DNA from: Vanessa cardui
Lineage: Eukaryota; Arthropoda; Insecta; Lepidoptera; Nymphalidae
DNA length: 64,000 nucleotides
NCBI RefSeq assembly: GCF_905220365.1
Contig: NC_061135.1
Location: 2,683,501-2,747,500 of the forward strand
Direction: 5' to 3'
The translations under genes and the position numbers were made by a program. The notes under the pieces were generated by a model. It saw only the letters and a program-made list of their open reading frames with translations, was not told the DNA's origin and ran no database searches. This document shows, piece by piece, positions 55,817 to 64,000 of the stretch; the first letter of the stretch is position 1; every line of letters starts with the position of its first letter.

Positions 55817-57472
55817 ACCGTTGTGATGGATACGTGTGATTATAACCAGAAAATTTCCGCGATTTTATCGGATGTTAAAACTTATAAAAAAGTAAATAAA
55901 GATCCTACAAATAATATTCTTAAAAAGACATCCGCGTTAATATCAAAACATCAAGAGAAATTAAATCTGGACAAAAAATCACTCGTGCCTACATGTGCAA
56001 AGCCGCCAAAACTGTATGGGTTACCTAAGATCCATAAAACTGGTGCTCCGCTGCGTCCTATTGTAAGCCAAATCGATACACCAACATATAGATTGGCTCA
56101 ACACATAGCAAGGATATTATCACCCCTCCGAGGACACACTGCGGCGTATGTCAAGGATTCTTACCAGTTTGTTGGTGAAATCAAAGACCTTAAATTAACC
56201 AACAACGAGACAATGGTTAGTTTTGATGTCCAGTCATTGTTTACATGTTTACCCATACAAGACTGCATCGAAATTGTTAAGAGGAAGCTACAGACACACA
56301 ACATGCCTATTGAATATGCAGAGCTGTTACATCACTGCCTCACATCAGGTTATTTATTGTGGAATGATGAATTCTATGTACAAGTCGACGGGGTAGCCAT
56401 GGGTTCTCCAGTATCCCCCGTGGTCGCCGATTTATTCATGGAAGACCTGGAGGAGAGGGCTCTTCGCTCCGGACCAATAACACCTAGGTTTTATAAACGG
56501 TACGTAGATGACACTTTCACAATATTACCTAGTGATCTGACATCTGCATTTTTAGTACATCTTAATTCTATAAATAAGAACATTCAATTTACTATGGAAT
56601 TAGAGGCAAATAATTCTTTAGCTTTCCTTGACATCCTTATTATCAAGAATCCTGATAATACATTAAGTCACACAGTTTATAGGAAACCCACACACACAAA
56701 CAAATACCTCAATGGTGACTCGCACCACCACCCTAGTCAGTTAGCTACCGTTGGCAAATCTTTGTTTCAGAGAGCCCACCATCTCTGCGATGCTGAACAC
56801 CTAGAGGACGAGCTACGTCAGGTCAAGCTTGCACTCCACCAGAACAAGCTGCCCGTGCCTCGCCAGCATCGCAGAAGCCGTATCAAGCCACCCACAGTTG
56901 AGCGACAACCTGCATTTCTACCATATGTGAAAGGAGTTACAGACAGGATTGGCAACATCTTGAAGCGAGCTTCGATTAAAACCATTTACAAGCCTCATCA
57001 GAAAGTGAGCCAGTTCTTGAGACCTATCAAGAGTAATATCCCTTTACAAACTGCAGGAGTATATAAACTCGAATGTGAGTGTGGTTTATCTTACATAGGC
57101 CAAACAAAGAGAAGCATCGGTACCAGGGTCAAGGAACATATAGGAGATGTCAAAAATAGGCGTTCTTCTAAGTCTGCAGTCTGTGAACATGCTCTGGATA
57201 AACCTAACCATTTTATCCGATTTGATAAACCACAGATCCTCGCTAGAGAACACAGATTCATTCCTAGAATGATACGCGAGGCTATTGAAATTCAAAAACA
57301 TCCGAACTTCAATAGAGAAGATGGTTGGAGACTTTCTAACACCTGGGATCCACTTATTAAAAATTTAAAATCCCAAATCCAACAGACTGCAAGACCTAAA
57401 GATACAGTTAGTGCCTTCTGCGTGCAACCGGAACGTTACTCAAGATATCAATTGAGAAATCGTTGGCGGTAG
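55781..57472 (+). CDS. Penelope-like RT/GIY-YIG protein, right copy, 5'-truncated
   Basis: 563 codons are open from the palindrome centre to TAG at 57470-57472. Order of motifs: ADKGNATVVMD (RT start region); YGLPKIHK and RPIVS; motif A in VSFDVQSLF; motif B VAMGSPVSP; motif C YVDD with the catalytic aspartates; LAFLDILI; and VYRKPTHTN. A linker is followed by a C-terminal GIY-YIG nuclease domain (GVYKLECECGLSYIGQT, then TRVKEH and REAIEIQKHPNFNRE). This order identifies an endonuclease-bearing Penelope-like element, an RT class related to telomerase (family knowledge). The N-terminal part before the ADKGN segment is missing, so the protein is incomplete although otherwise undamaged. It lies in dpr intron 2 in the sense orientation. 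Confidence 0.93.
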   Translation, partial: DITVLRADKGNATVVMDTCDYNQKISAILSDVKTYKKVNKDPTNNILKKTSALISKHQEKLNLDKKSLVPTCAKPPKLYGLPKIHKTGAPLRPIVSQIDTPTYRLAQHIARILSPLRGHTAAYVKDSYQFVGEIKDLKLTNNETMVSFDVQSLFTCLPIQDCIEIVKRKLQTHNMPIEYAELLHHCLTSGYLLWNDEFYVQVDGVAMGSPVSPVVADLFMEDLEERALRSGPITPRFYKRYVDDTFTILPSDLTSAFLVHLNSINKNIQFTMELEANNSLAFLDILIIKNPDNTLSHTVYRKPTHTNKYLNGDSHHHPSQLATVGKSLFQRAHHLCDAEHLEDELRQVKLALHQNKLPVPRQHRRSRIKPPTVERQPAFLPYVKGVTDRIGNILKRASIKTIYKPHQKVSQFLRPIKSNIPLQTAGVYKLECECGLSYIGQTKRSIGTRVKEHIGDVKNRRSSKSAVCEHALDKPNHFIRFDKPQILAREHRFIPRMIREAIEIQKHPNFNREDGWRLSNTWDPLIKNLKSQIQQTARPKDTVSAFCVQPERYSRYQLRNRWR

Positions 57473-57620
57473 TTGTTAATAATATTTCCTTTGTTCTTCA
57501 AATAGACAAATGTCATCTTAGTCTACCCGTGACCACGAACACTGCAAAGTGCTCGAAACGTCGGGATGTTTAAAAATAATTAATATACGCGATTCATCCG
57601 TTATAATTAGTTTTATTTAA
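55817..57620 (+). repeat. Inverted-repeat arm, right
   Basis: 1804 bp. It ends in ttttatttaa, whose last four bases overlap the start of the right target duplication. Confidence 0.95.
57526..57565 (+). ncRNA. Hammerhead-like motif, right copy
   Basis: In the 3' untranslated part, about 55 bp after the stop, three bases ccc (57526-57528) can pair with ggg (57563-57565). TGA (57530-57532) and ccA follow. A stem of gaacact/agtgctc closed by a GCAA tetraloop comes next, then GAAAC and GTC. This resembles a hammerhead ribozyme with almost no stem III. The core departs from consensus (C3 to G, G8 to C, one extra C before the stem), so activity is uncertain. Hammerheads in Penelope-like terminal repeats are published knowledge. 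Confidence 0.45.
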
Positions 57621-57630
57621 TTTAACGCCT
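57617..57630. repeat. Target-site duplication, right copy
   Basis: ttaatttaacgcct, identical to 53929-53942. Confidence 0.8.
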
Positions 57631-57639
57631 TTTTAAACT

Positions 57640-57885
57640 GACGACCTCCGTGGTCGAGTAAAGCTGTGTACACCGGTTTTCATGAGTACGCTACTCCGAG
57701 GTCCCGGGTTCGATTCCCGGCCGAGTCGATGTAGATTATCATTAGTTTTCTATGTTGTCTTGGGTCTGGGTGTAGTGGTGCCGTCGCTACTTCAGATTTT
57801 TCGTAACACAAGTGCTTTAGCTACTTACATTGGGATCAGAGTAATGTATGTGATGTTGTTCAAAAGTTATTTATTTATTCATTTA
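57640..57885 (+). mobile_element. SINE-B, well preserved
   Basis: It starts tgacgacctccgtggtcgag ten bases after the target duplication. Box B is gggttcgattcccggccgag. It ends in a tttatttattcatttattc run. Confidence 0.9.
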
Positions 57886-57889
57886 TTCA

Positions 57890-58480
57890 AATAAAAAAAA
57901 CCTTAGATTTAAGTGTAGCGACAATTAGATGATTCCTTGTTCTCCAAAGTCCTCAGTTAAGATTTTGTTATAAATTCTGTGTCATCACGACTGAAACACA
58001 CAGTAGAAATAACAATATTTGTTAAAACGTTACTCAGGAAATAAATTACCTTCTTAGAAAATATACTTCTTTGATTAAAAATTAAAGTATACAAACCTAA
58101 TCAAGACATAATTCTTACAATATTAAACCTCAGTCTCACGAGCCAAATTACTTTATATAATATTAAAACAAGTTCAATATTTTTTTATTTACATAATACA
58201 AATTGGTAATTTAAATATTCTCTAAGGAAAATAATGGACAATGAAAGCTCTTTGATCTGAAACATATTTAATTCTAGAATATAATTAAGATTACTCCTGT
58301 CTTCTTTACAAATTCATAAAGATAATTCAATTAATATTTTATACCTTTAATAAGAATATTCTATACATAAACAAATAAAGACAATAATTAGTATGTATCA
58401 ACTTTTATTTCACTTGAATCAAATTATGCTAATTATGATATATACATATATAAATATATTATTTTTTTCATTACCAATTT
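57890..58480. other. Intronic AT-rich DNA, nothing recognised
   Basis: No exon or repeat family identified. Confidence 0.5.
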
Positions 58481-58482
58481 TA

Positions 58483-58688
58483 GCAGCCTGTATGTGTCCC
58501 ACTGTTGGGATGAAGCCTTCTTAACCTCACATTTGAAGCTATTCCTAAACAAAACTCCGAATACAAGATGATTTATTAACACAAATTCAGTAGTGTAACA
58601 ACATGGAAATTCAGTAGTGCTTACTTGGGTTTGAACACGCAACTATTGGTTAAACACACGCATTCTAATCACTCAACCAACTCGGCTC
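58483..58688 (-). mobile_element. SINE-A, internally deleted
   Basis: Tail side: gcagcctgtatgtgtcccac. Head side: gcttacttgggtttgaacac to tctaatcactcaacc. The middle is shortened and rearranged. Confidence 0.65.
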
Positions 58689-58689
58689 A

Positions 58690-59350
58690 AATTGAAGAAT
58701 TAAAAAATTAGAAATGCAAAAACATTAATTCTATCAATGAAGCTTATGATTCGATATGAAAATTCAATTATACTTGCCTAAATTTAAACTAGGTCAGAAT
58801 AAAAGGTATTTTTATTAGTATCTGCTTGAACATAACATCCTAATTAGCCAAGAAAATCGAGGACCGTACCAAATCTGTGGTCAAATTTAATTATTAACAT
58901 TAAATATACGAGCAATCAAAACCCTCAATAACGGTAAAAACCTTCATTGTTTCTGATCTCTTAAGATAATTACCGAAATTGTTACGATCTCTGTTAAATT
59001 GGCTAACGCAAAACTCTTGAGGCCAATTACAAAGGATTCGGTAAATTTTCGTTGCGCTTGTTGGGATAAGAAAGAGATGTTATTTAAGAGTACAATACGG
59101 TTTTCACTCGGCCGCTTTGTAACGAACTGAATAATTCCAATCCAGATTTATTAGGGTAGGGCAAAAGAAAGTATAAAGAGGACGGAAGAAAAGTGTGGAA
59201 ATTATTTATGATTTTCATATATTTTCTGACTCCACGCCGTTTTGCGTTGTTCTACATTTTAAATTTATGAATGTTATGTTTATATAATTGTCAATATTTA
59301 AAATGCGATTTATTACTTTGTGGCTGACCATTTTTTATAATCTTTGATAT
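58690..59350. other. Intronic AT-rich DNA, nothing recognised
   Basis: No exon or repeat family identified. Confidence 0.45.
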
Positions 59351-59354
59351 TTTT

Positions 59355-59582
59355 TTATCAGGTAAGTAGGCTGATGCGCAAATGAATCATATGTTAATAG
59401 GTACTAAACTACTGGCGATAGATGTTATAACTGTAAGAAATATTAACCATTACTTATATCGCCAATATGTCATAAACCCGCAGTTACACTGGCTCACTCA
59501 CCTTTCAAACCAGAACACAACAAAACTTAGTGTTGTTGCTTGGTGATAAGATATCTGGCTGACGAGAAACCTATTCACCAAA
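59355..59582 (-). repeat. Repeat-D, diverged
   Basis: Reverse landmarks: ctgtaagaaatattaaccat, gcagttacactggctcac and cacctttcaaaccagaacac. Confidence 0.7.
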
Positions 59583-59584
59583 TA

Positions 59585-60112
59585 AAAATAAAATGTGAAA
59601 AAGGGTTATTAGTGAATTATTTCGCGGTCAATTTCGTTTGAATTTGAAACCAGTGATAGTTTTACATTTTAAATAATCTTGTAAAATGTTCAAAACTGCT
59701 CGAATGCAGTACATTTTAATTTATCTTAAAATACGCCCAACATTTTATCCAATGTTCCATTTTTCGAAATACCATTCTAGTCTCAAGTGTATTGTTTGAA
59801 AAATAAACAGTATAAAATAGTGCTGACTGTTATTAAGGTTCTGGGTTATCTGTGATACTTTACGCCAGTCATGGCTAGACTTTAGCCAGTATAACTTGAT
59901 TGCCAGACTGCGATATCAAAGCGTTCAAAGTTCAAAAGCGGATTAGAGCCGTGTCTTCATTAGAGTATTGCGTTGCTCAGTCGACCGCTTATATTAGGAG
60001 TCACTTTGTTAAGAGCTGAGATGTGTGTTTGGCCGTAAATCATAACAAAATATGATATAGTATTAACAGATATGCCCAATTAACTCTATATGTATGTCTT
60101 GCTTACAAAGTA
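59585..60112. other. Intronic DNA, nothing recognised
   Basis: No exon or repeat family identified. Confidence 0.4.
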
Positions 60113-60114
60113 GC

Positions 60115-60262
60115 TATTCCTGGGTCTGGTCAGTGAAAAGATGGGATCTTTTTCCAAAACATTTTCACCAGTCCAGAAGGCAGACGAAGAGACATTGGTC
60201 CAGCTCTTTCTGGTCGTGTCGGATTTGCCATACCGTTGCATTATGATTCGTGGAACGTACAT
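60115..60262 (+). mobile_element. SINE-C fragment
   Basis: cctgggtctggtcagtgaaa, tggtccagctctttctggtc and gtgtcggatttgccataccg match the middle of SINE-C. Confidence 0.5.
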
Positions 60263-60685
60263 GGTTTTAAAAATGCAGCAAATTGTTATAATTTCTTAGT
60301 TCCATATATTTGATCTGATCGTGTAGTAAGTCCATTTCCCTTTCCATTATCCCGCATTTAAAAAACTTACCTCGTGTCTTCCTTTGTCAGATTTTCAAAA
60401 ACGTATTTTTTCTGATATTTCAAAAGGTTTGCGTTAACATTACATTTTATATATCACTTTTTCAATTCAAAATTAGCTAACTCCAAAAAAATCCATAAAT
60501 ATTGGAACACGTACCTACCTACAAACAATAAAGTTAATCAAACGTTCGTTTGTCCATTTTTCCACAAATAATAACGCACAAATACCTGACTATGAATACC
60601 AATAAATCCTAAATTCCTACCCACATAAACAATAAAGTTATAAAAGTAATAAACATTATTTGATTTGAAATTTTTATGTTGTTAG

Positions 60686-60905
60686 GTATCTTGGGTCCGT
60701 CGAAGAGGCAGAGATGAAATTCCAGAACTCCTAACAGTTGGAGCTGTTACTTATGCAGCTGATAACAGGGTATCGGTTGGGAAGAGATACCCTGGTAATT
60801 GGAGACTACTAATTAGGGAAGTCAAGCCTGATGATGAAGGAGTTTACGAATGTCAAATATCAACACATCCCCCTAGAGTTAGTAGGACTTATCTACATGT
60901 TAACA
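60686..60905 (+). CDS. dpr20: Dpr-family Ig protein, coding exon 3
   Basis: Acceptor TTGTTAG|GTA and donor AACA|GTAAGT enclose 73 codons plus one base, in phase with exon 2. It encodes the rest of the first Ig domain. The core tryptophan is in VSWVRRR and the Dpr-typical LLTVG follows. NWRLLI and the closing DDEGVYECQI then hold the second cysteine (near residue 196, pairing with 131), and the exon ends STHPPRVSRTYLHVN. In Dpr proteins the first Ig domain is the DIP-binding face. The preceding intron, about 9 kb, contains the palindromic retroelement. Strong conservation makes this exon secure. Confidence 0.92.
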
Positions 60906-61413
60906 GTAAGTACATTACTGATCTTTATACTTCTAACCAGTTTTGCCATTGGGTTGTACCCGATAGTTGGGTTGTACCCAATAAAATCGTTATTTAATCG
61001 TAATAATACCAATGGATTGCATTTAGAATAGAGAGAGTTTTTACCCTGATTTAATATATAACCTACCTGATGCCTTCTATCACTAGGAGCTCACAAGTAG
61101 AATTAAGTATAGTTAAATAAAGGATGTATTACAGTGTACTAACTGCTTAATAAATAGGTTACTCAGTGACGCATAAATTATCCAAAATCAGCCTGGTAAG
61201 ACGTTCATACAAAAAATATTTTCAGCATTTGAAGTGTGATGTGAATTGCTTCAATTAAAGATTATTATTATTATTACTACATTTTGATATCACAATAATT
61301 ACATTAATAGATGAAGAAAAGAAGTTTAATAATAATGTAATATCAGTATCGTTAACCTTTGATCAATTCTATACCAAAAACAAATAAATATACTTCAACT
61401 TTGTCTTATATAG
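60906..61413. other. dpr intron 3
   Basis: 508 bp. It contains a tandem pair of ttgggttgtaccc units (about 60950-60981) and a short (ATT)n run near 61259-61278. No exon was seen. Confidence 0.7.
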
Positions 61414-61588
61414 CTCCACAAGTGTGGGTAGTCGATGAAGCAGGTGGTCCGCTCCAGGAGAAATACTATGAGGCTGAGTCAACATTAGCGTTGGTGTGCA
61501 GAGCGCGCCACGTGGAGACACCGGCTGTGCTTACTTGGCTACACGAAGGAAGGGCACTAAATGCTGACACTACAAGAGGTGGAATCAG
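61414..61588 (+). CDS. dpr20: Dpr-family Ig protein, coding exon 4 (start of Ig2)
   Basis: The acceptor is TTATATAG|CT and the donor ATCAG|GTAAAT. The first two bases complete a Thr codon begun in exon 3. It encodes the linker (PQVWVVDEAGGPLQEKYYE) and the first half of the second Ig domain, with its cysteine in LALVCRAR (near residue 242) and the tryptophan in VLTWLHEG. The exon ends at DTTRGGIR. The second cysteine, the membrane anchor and the stop must lie beyond the window: nothing coding for them was found between 61589 and 64000. Confidence 0.9.
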
Positions 61589-63070
61589 GTAAATATTGTA
61601 TATATTACGACCCTTTTTAATCCCAGATACGTTACTTTTTTAATATAATTTTTTTGGACCGAAGTTCTATTACACGGTTTACAATATAGAGAATTGGCAA
61701 AAAACGTAACGTAAAAAAAGCTGAAGGTAAAATTTTATTTAGAGAAAACGCTTAAATTTTTGTTGTTGATGCTTGTAAGGATTAATATTGGGCGAAAAGT
61801 TAAACTAAAATTTGTTACTAATGTGGTTGATTTTTAAACATAAAAAATTTTAATTAACTTTTATTTAAAGATACATAACATATCTATAAACTCAAAGTTA
61901 AAACTTTAAATTTCATTTCTTTTCTAGTTTTGTATAAAAGCATATATGTATATATTTTCTTTTACATTCAATATATATCAGAAAAAAGTAAATTATTTTC
62001 GTAATTGTCTTTAAAAGACATTTTTGAAGGCATATTCTTAAGAACCGATATGGTTTCGTGGCTGTAATACGTTAATCATAATTAAAGATTAGAGCTTTGA
62101 CTAAATTATAGCAGGCAACACTGAGATTTAAACAATTAGTTTTATAACTCAATTCTGACTGGTGAACGAAATTACTGATACATATTTTGTACCGTAAAAT
62201 TCACAGTGTGATTAACAACAAATCTCTCTAATCAAGCTTTACTATTAAACAGCATGTTGAATATTGATGTATAAAATTAATATTTCTCACTAAAACGCTC
62301 ATTCAAGAGCTATTATAAAAGGAAAATATCAGCTTGACAGTTAACCTCGTCTGAAAAGCGAAATATGTTTATAGCGTATTTCTGGTTCAATGTGTTCCAA
62401 CGTTGATAGATGATCCTCTCTTACCCCCAAAGAAGCTAAAATATATTTTCATATTATATCAGGTACTTTGAAATGTGATATGACATTGCTAAACCTTTTC
62501 GCACGTGCACAGAATAAATGAGGTTATAAATAAATAATGGTTTTATAGCCGCTTCATGACACAACATGACACCTTCATAAATTAGCCTTAAAGCCTCAAT
62601 TGTGTCGTCTTGTGACGGTTTCAAGCTTTCACTACAAGACATGTTTTATTTAAAAACAAACGTGCTACCCTGCCTTCGCACGGTTTGAATTTTTATTTTG
62701 TTTTAGCTATGCCCCAAATTATTTTAGAACTTACTGCTATTCCTCATCACTTGTGTAAGGGGTGGGTACGAGAATAGCCCAAGGGGTCAGGATTCGATCT
62801 TTTGACTTTTTACATCGCTAGGCAGTCCATTAACCAGTACCCTTTTTATGTTTAATGTATTTAAATGTATTGTATAGTACACGTTTTATTTATGAAGTCA
62901 ATATCGTTCACGAATAATGTAACTTTCTTTCAGTTTTTTTTTTTTATTTTTAGTTCCGGAGATACTTACACCTAACATTATTTTTTCTTTTTAATATTAA
63001 CGTCAAAATAGTGTATGCCGATTCCCAACTTATTGTTAGATCATTCCGCACCCCCGTTATTATTTTAAAT
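61589..63070. other. Start of dpr intron 4, nothing recognised
   Basis: AT-rich sequence without an Ig2-like exon or a recognisable repeat. Confidence 0.5.
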
Positions 63071-63077
63071 ATACAAA

Positions 63078-63372
63078 TAACCGAGATTGCCCTGTGGTTA
63101 AAACGCGTGCATCTTGACTAATGATAGCGGGTTCAAACCCAAGCAAGCATCACTGATTGTTCATGTGCCTTATTTGTATTTATAATTCAGCTAAGCGGTG
63201 TAGAAAAACGTTTTGAGGAAACCTGCATGTGTCTAATTTCATAAAATTTTTGCCACATGTGTATTGCCACCAAACCGCATTGGAACAGCGTGATTGAATA
63301 TGGTCCAAACCTTCTCCTCAAAGGGAGAGTAGGCGTTAGCCCAGCTGTGGGAAATTTACAAGCTGTTGCTGT
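63078..63372 (+). mobile_element. SINE-A2 copy
   Basis: Head gagattgccctgtggttaaaac; box B gggttcaaacccaag; A2 marks catcactgattgttcatgtg and ccttctcctcaaagggag; tail ctgttgctgttgttg. Confidence 0.85.
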
Positions 63373-63374
63373 TG

Positions 63375-63562
63375 TTGATGGGATGACAAATCCAACACGA
63401 TCACAACGAGTTCAGTCCTCCCATGCTCTCTGAGGTTCAGGAGTATACACTCCAACTTTCAGACTTCAGTTAATGAGAGTTTGTCGACGGGAAAACCCTA
63501 ATAACTTTTATCCATCCCATGAGGTGTTTGAACCCAGAACCTGCGGCCTTACCAGACCAACT
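63375..63562 (-). mobile_element. SINE-C, head half
   Basis: On the minus strand it begins with a tRNA-like ttggtctggtaaggccgcag and box B ctgggttcaaacacc. The body follows: aaagttattagggttttccc, tctgaaagttggagtgtata and gatcgtgttggatttgtc. It is the clearest view of the SINE-C head in the window. Confidence 0.6.
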
Positions 63563-63564
63563 TG

Positions 63565-64000
63565 GAACAGTTAACAGTTTATGTTGTAACTTGTTGTTTT
63601 GTATCGTTTAAGTTTCATTTCTGGCGTGTTATTATTAGTTTAAGTTATATTAGATTTGAAAAAAATACTACTCTACTTTTAGTCTTATATTTAATCTTGG
63701 ATTCGTGTTTTTTTTTTTGGTTTAATAACAAGATTATTATATTATATTCTTAATATTCCATTGTATAGACTTAAGAGACCAAAGTTTATTTTTTCTGAAA
63801 TATAGGAGTTTACTTCACCGCGTTGCTCCAATCCAAAAATATAATAGTGCTTGTCCGAATTTGAACCTGCATCCCGGTTAAGATACACGAGTGTTACTGC
63901 TAGGCCATTTCACCTTATAATTCGATTTATAATTCTTTTTATCTTCATATTTTTTACAATAATGATACCAAATAAAATAATTTAAGTTCTTTTTTATGAA
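63565..64000. other. Window end: AT-rich DNA with a SINE-A head scrap
   Basis: 63810-63918 (gtgcttgtccgaatttgaac, gttaagatacacgag, taggccatttcacc) is a degraded minus-strand SINE-A head. The rest is featureless dpr intron. Confidence 0.5.

Larger units (their letters stand above)
53943..57616. mobile_element. Palindromic Penelope-like retroelement
   Basis: Structure from left to right: a 34-bp unpaired extension (53943-53976); an inverted copy (53977-55780); a 36-bp centre (55781-55816) belonging to the right copy; and a direct copy (55817-57620). The arms are 1804 bp each, mirror exactly in coordinates, and show no difference where compared. A 14-bp target duplication flanks the unit. From knowledge of Penelope-like elements, long-terminal-repeat-like pieces in inverted or tandem order and a short unilateral extension are family traits. 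Here the whole remaining element is mirrored, which is extreme. Both copies are truncated at the N-terminal side of the reverse transcriptase. Confidence 0.92.

Noticed and set aside
53977..57620. The palindrome as a sequencing or assembly artefact
   Set aside because: The arms stop at element ends, the centre is asymmetric by 36 bp, one side has a 34-bp extension, and a 14-bp duplication flanks the unit. A fold-back artefact would mirror the flanks too. Not fully excluded without reads.

Overview
The window looks like a butterfly or moth chromosome, most likely a nymphalid butterfly. This is inferred, not proven. It is AT-rich and mostly non-coding, and it is crowded with tRNA-derived SINEs (one resembles the lepidopteran Metulj family), 3' ends of LINEs, an RTE LINE tail and small Helitron-like elements. 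Conserved coding sequence is sparse and split by introns. No tRNA, rRNA, CRISPR or prokaryotic feature was seen.

Repeat names used below. SINE-A is Metulj-like, with subfamilies A1 and A2. SINE-B and SINE-C are two other tRNA-headed SINEs. LINE-J is a jockey/CR1-like LINE known here mostly from its 3' end. Repeat-D is a roughly 290-bp dispersed lepidopteran repeat with an A-rich end. HEL-1/2/3 are Helitron-like. Repeat-F has ends reading agggttccgta / tacggaaccct.

1-24 kb: an intergenic or long-intron repeat field with nested and mosaic repeats and several short perfect hairpins. At 24285-24386 (minus strand) is one well-formed coding exon, a 34-codon signal-peptide exon with a strong splice donor. 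Its gene is not recognised and its other exons were not found. 24-50 kb: more repeat field, including two RTE 3' ends whose stop codon runs straight into a TGA-repeat tail.

50.8-61.6 kb and beyond: the first four coding exons of a plus-strand immunoglobulin gene of the Dpr family, most like dpr20. It encodes a signal peptide, a low-complexity N-terminal stretch, a complete first Ig domain and the start of the second. The gene continues past the window.

The most striking object sits in dpr intron 2 at 53929-57630. It is a Penelope-like retroelement arranged as an almost perfect head-to-head palindrome. Two 1804-bp arms, with no difference seen, flank a 36-bp asymmetric centre. Each arm carries reverse transcriptase and GIY-YIG endonuclease and a hammerhead-like motif near its outer end. 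A 34-bp extension lies on one side only, and a 14-bp target-site duplication flanks the whole unit. Transcription of the dpr intron would produce a long hairpin RNA.
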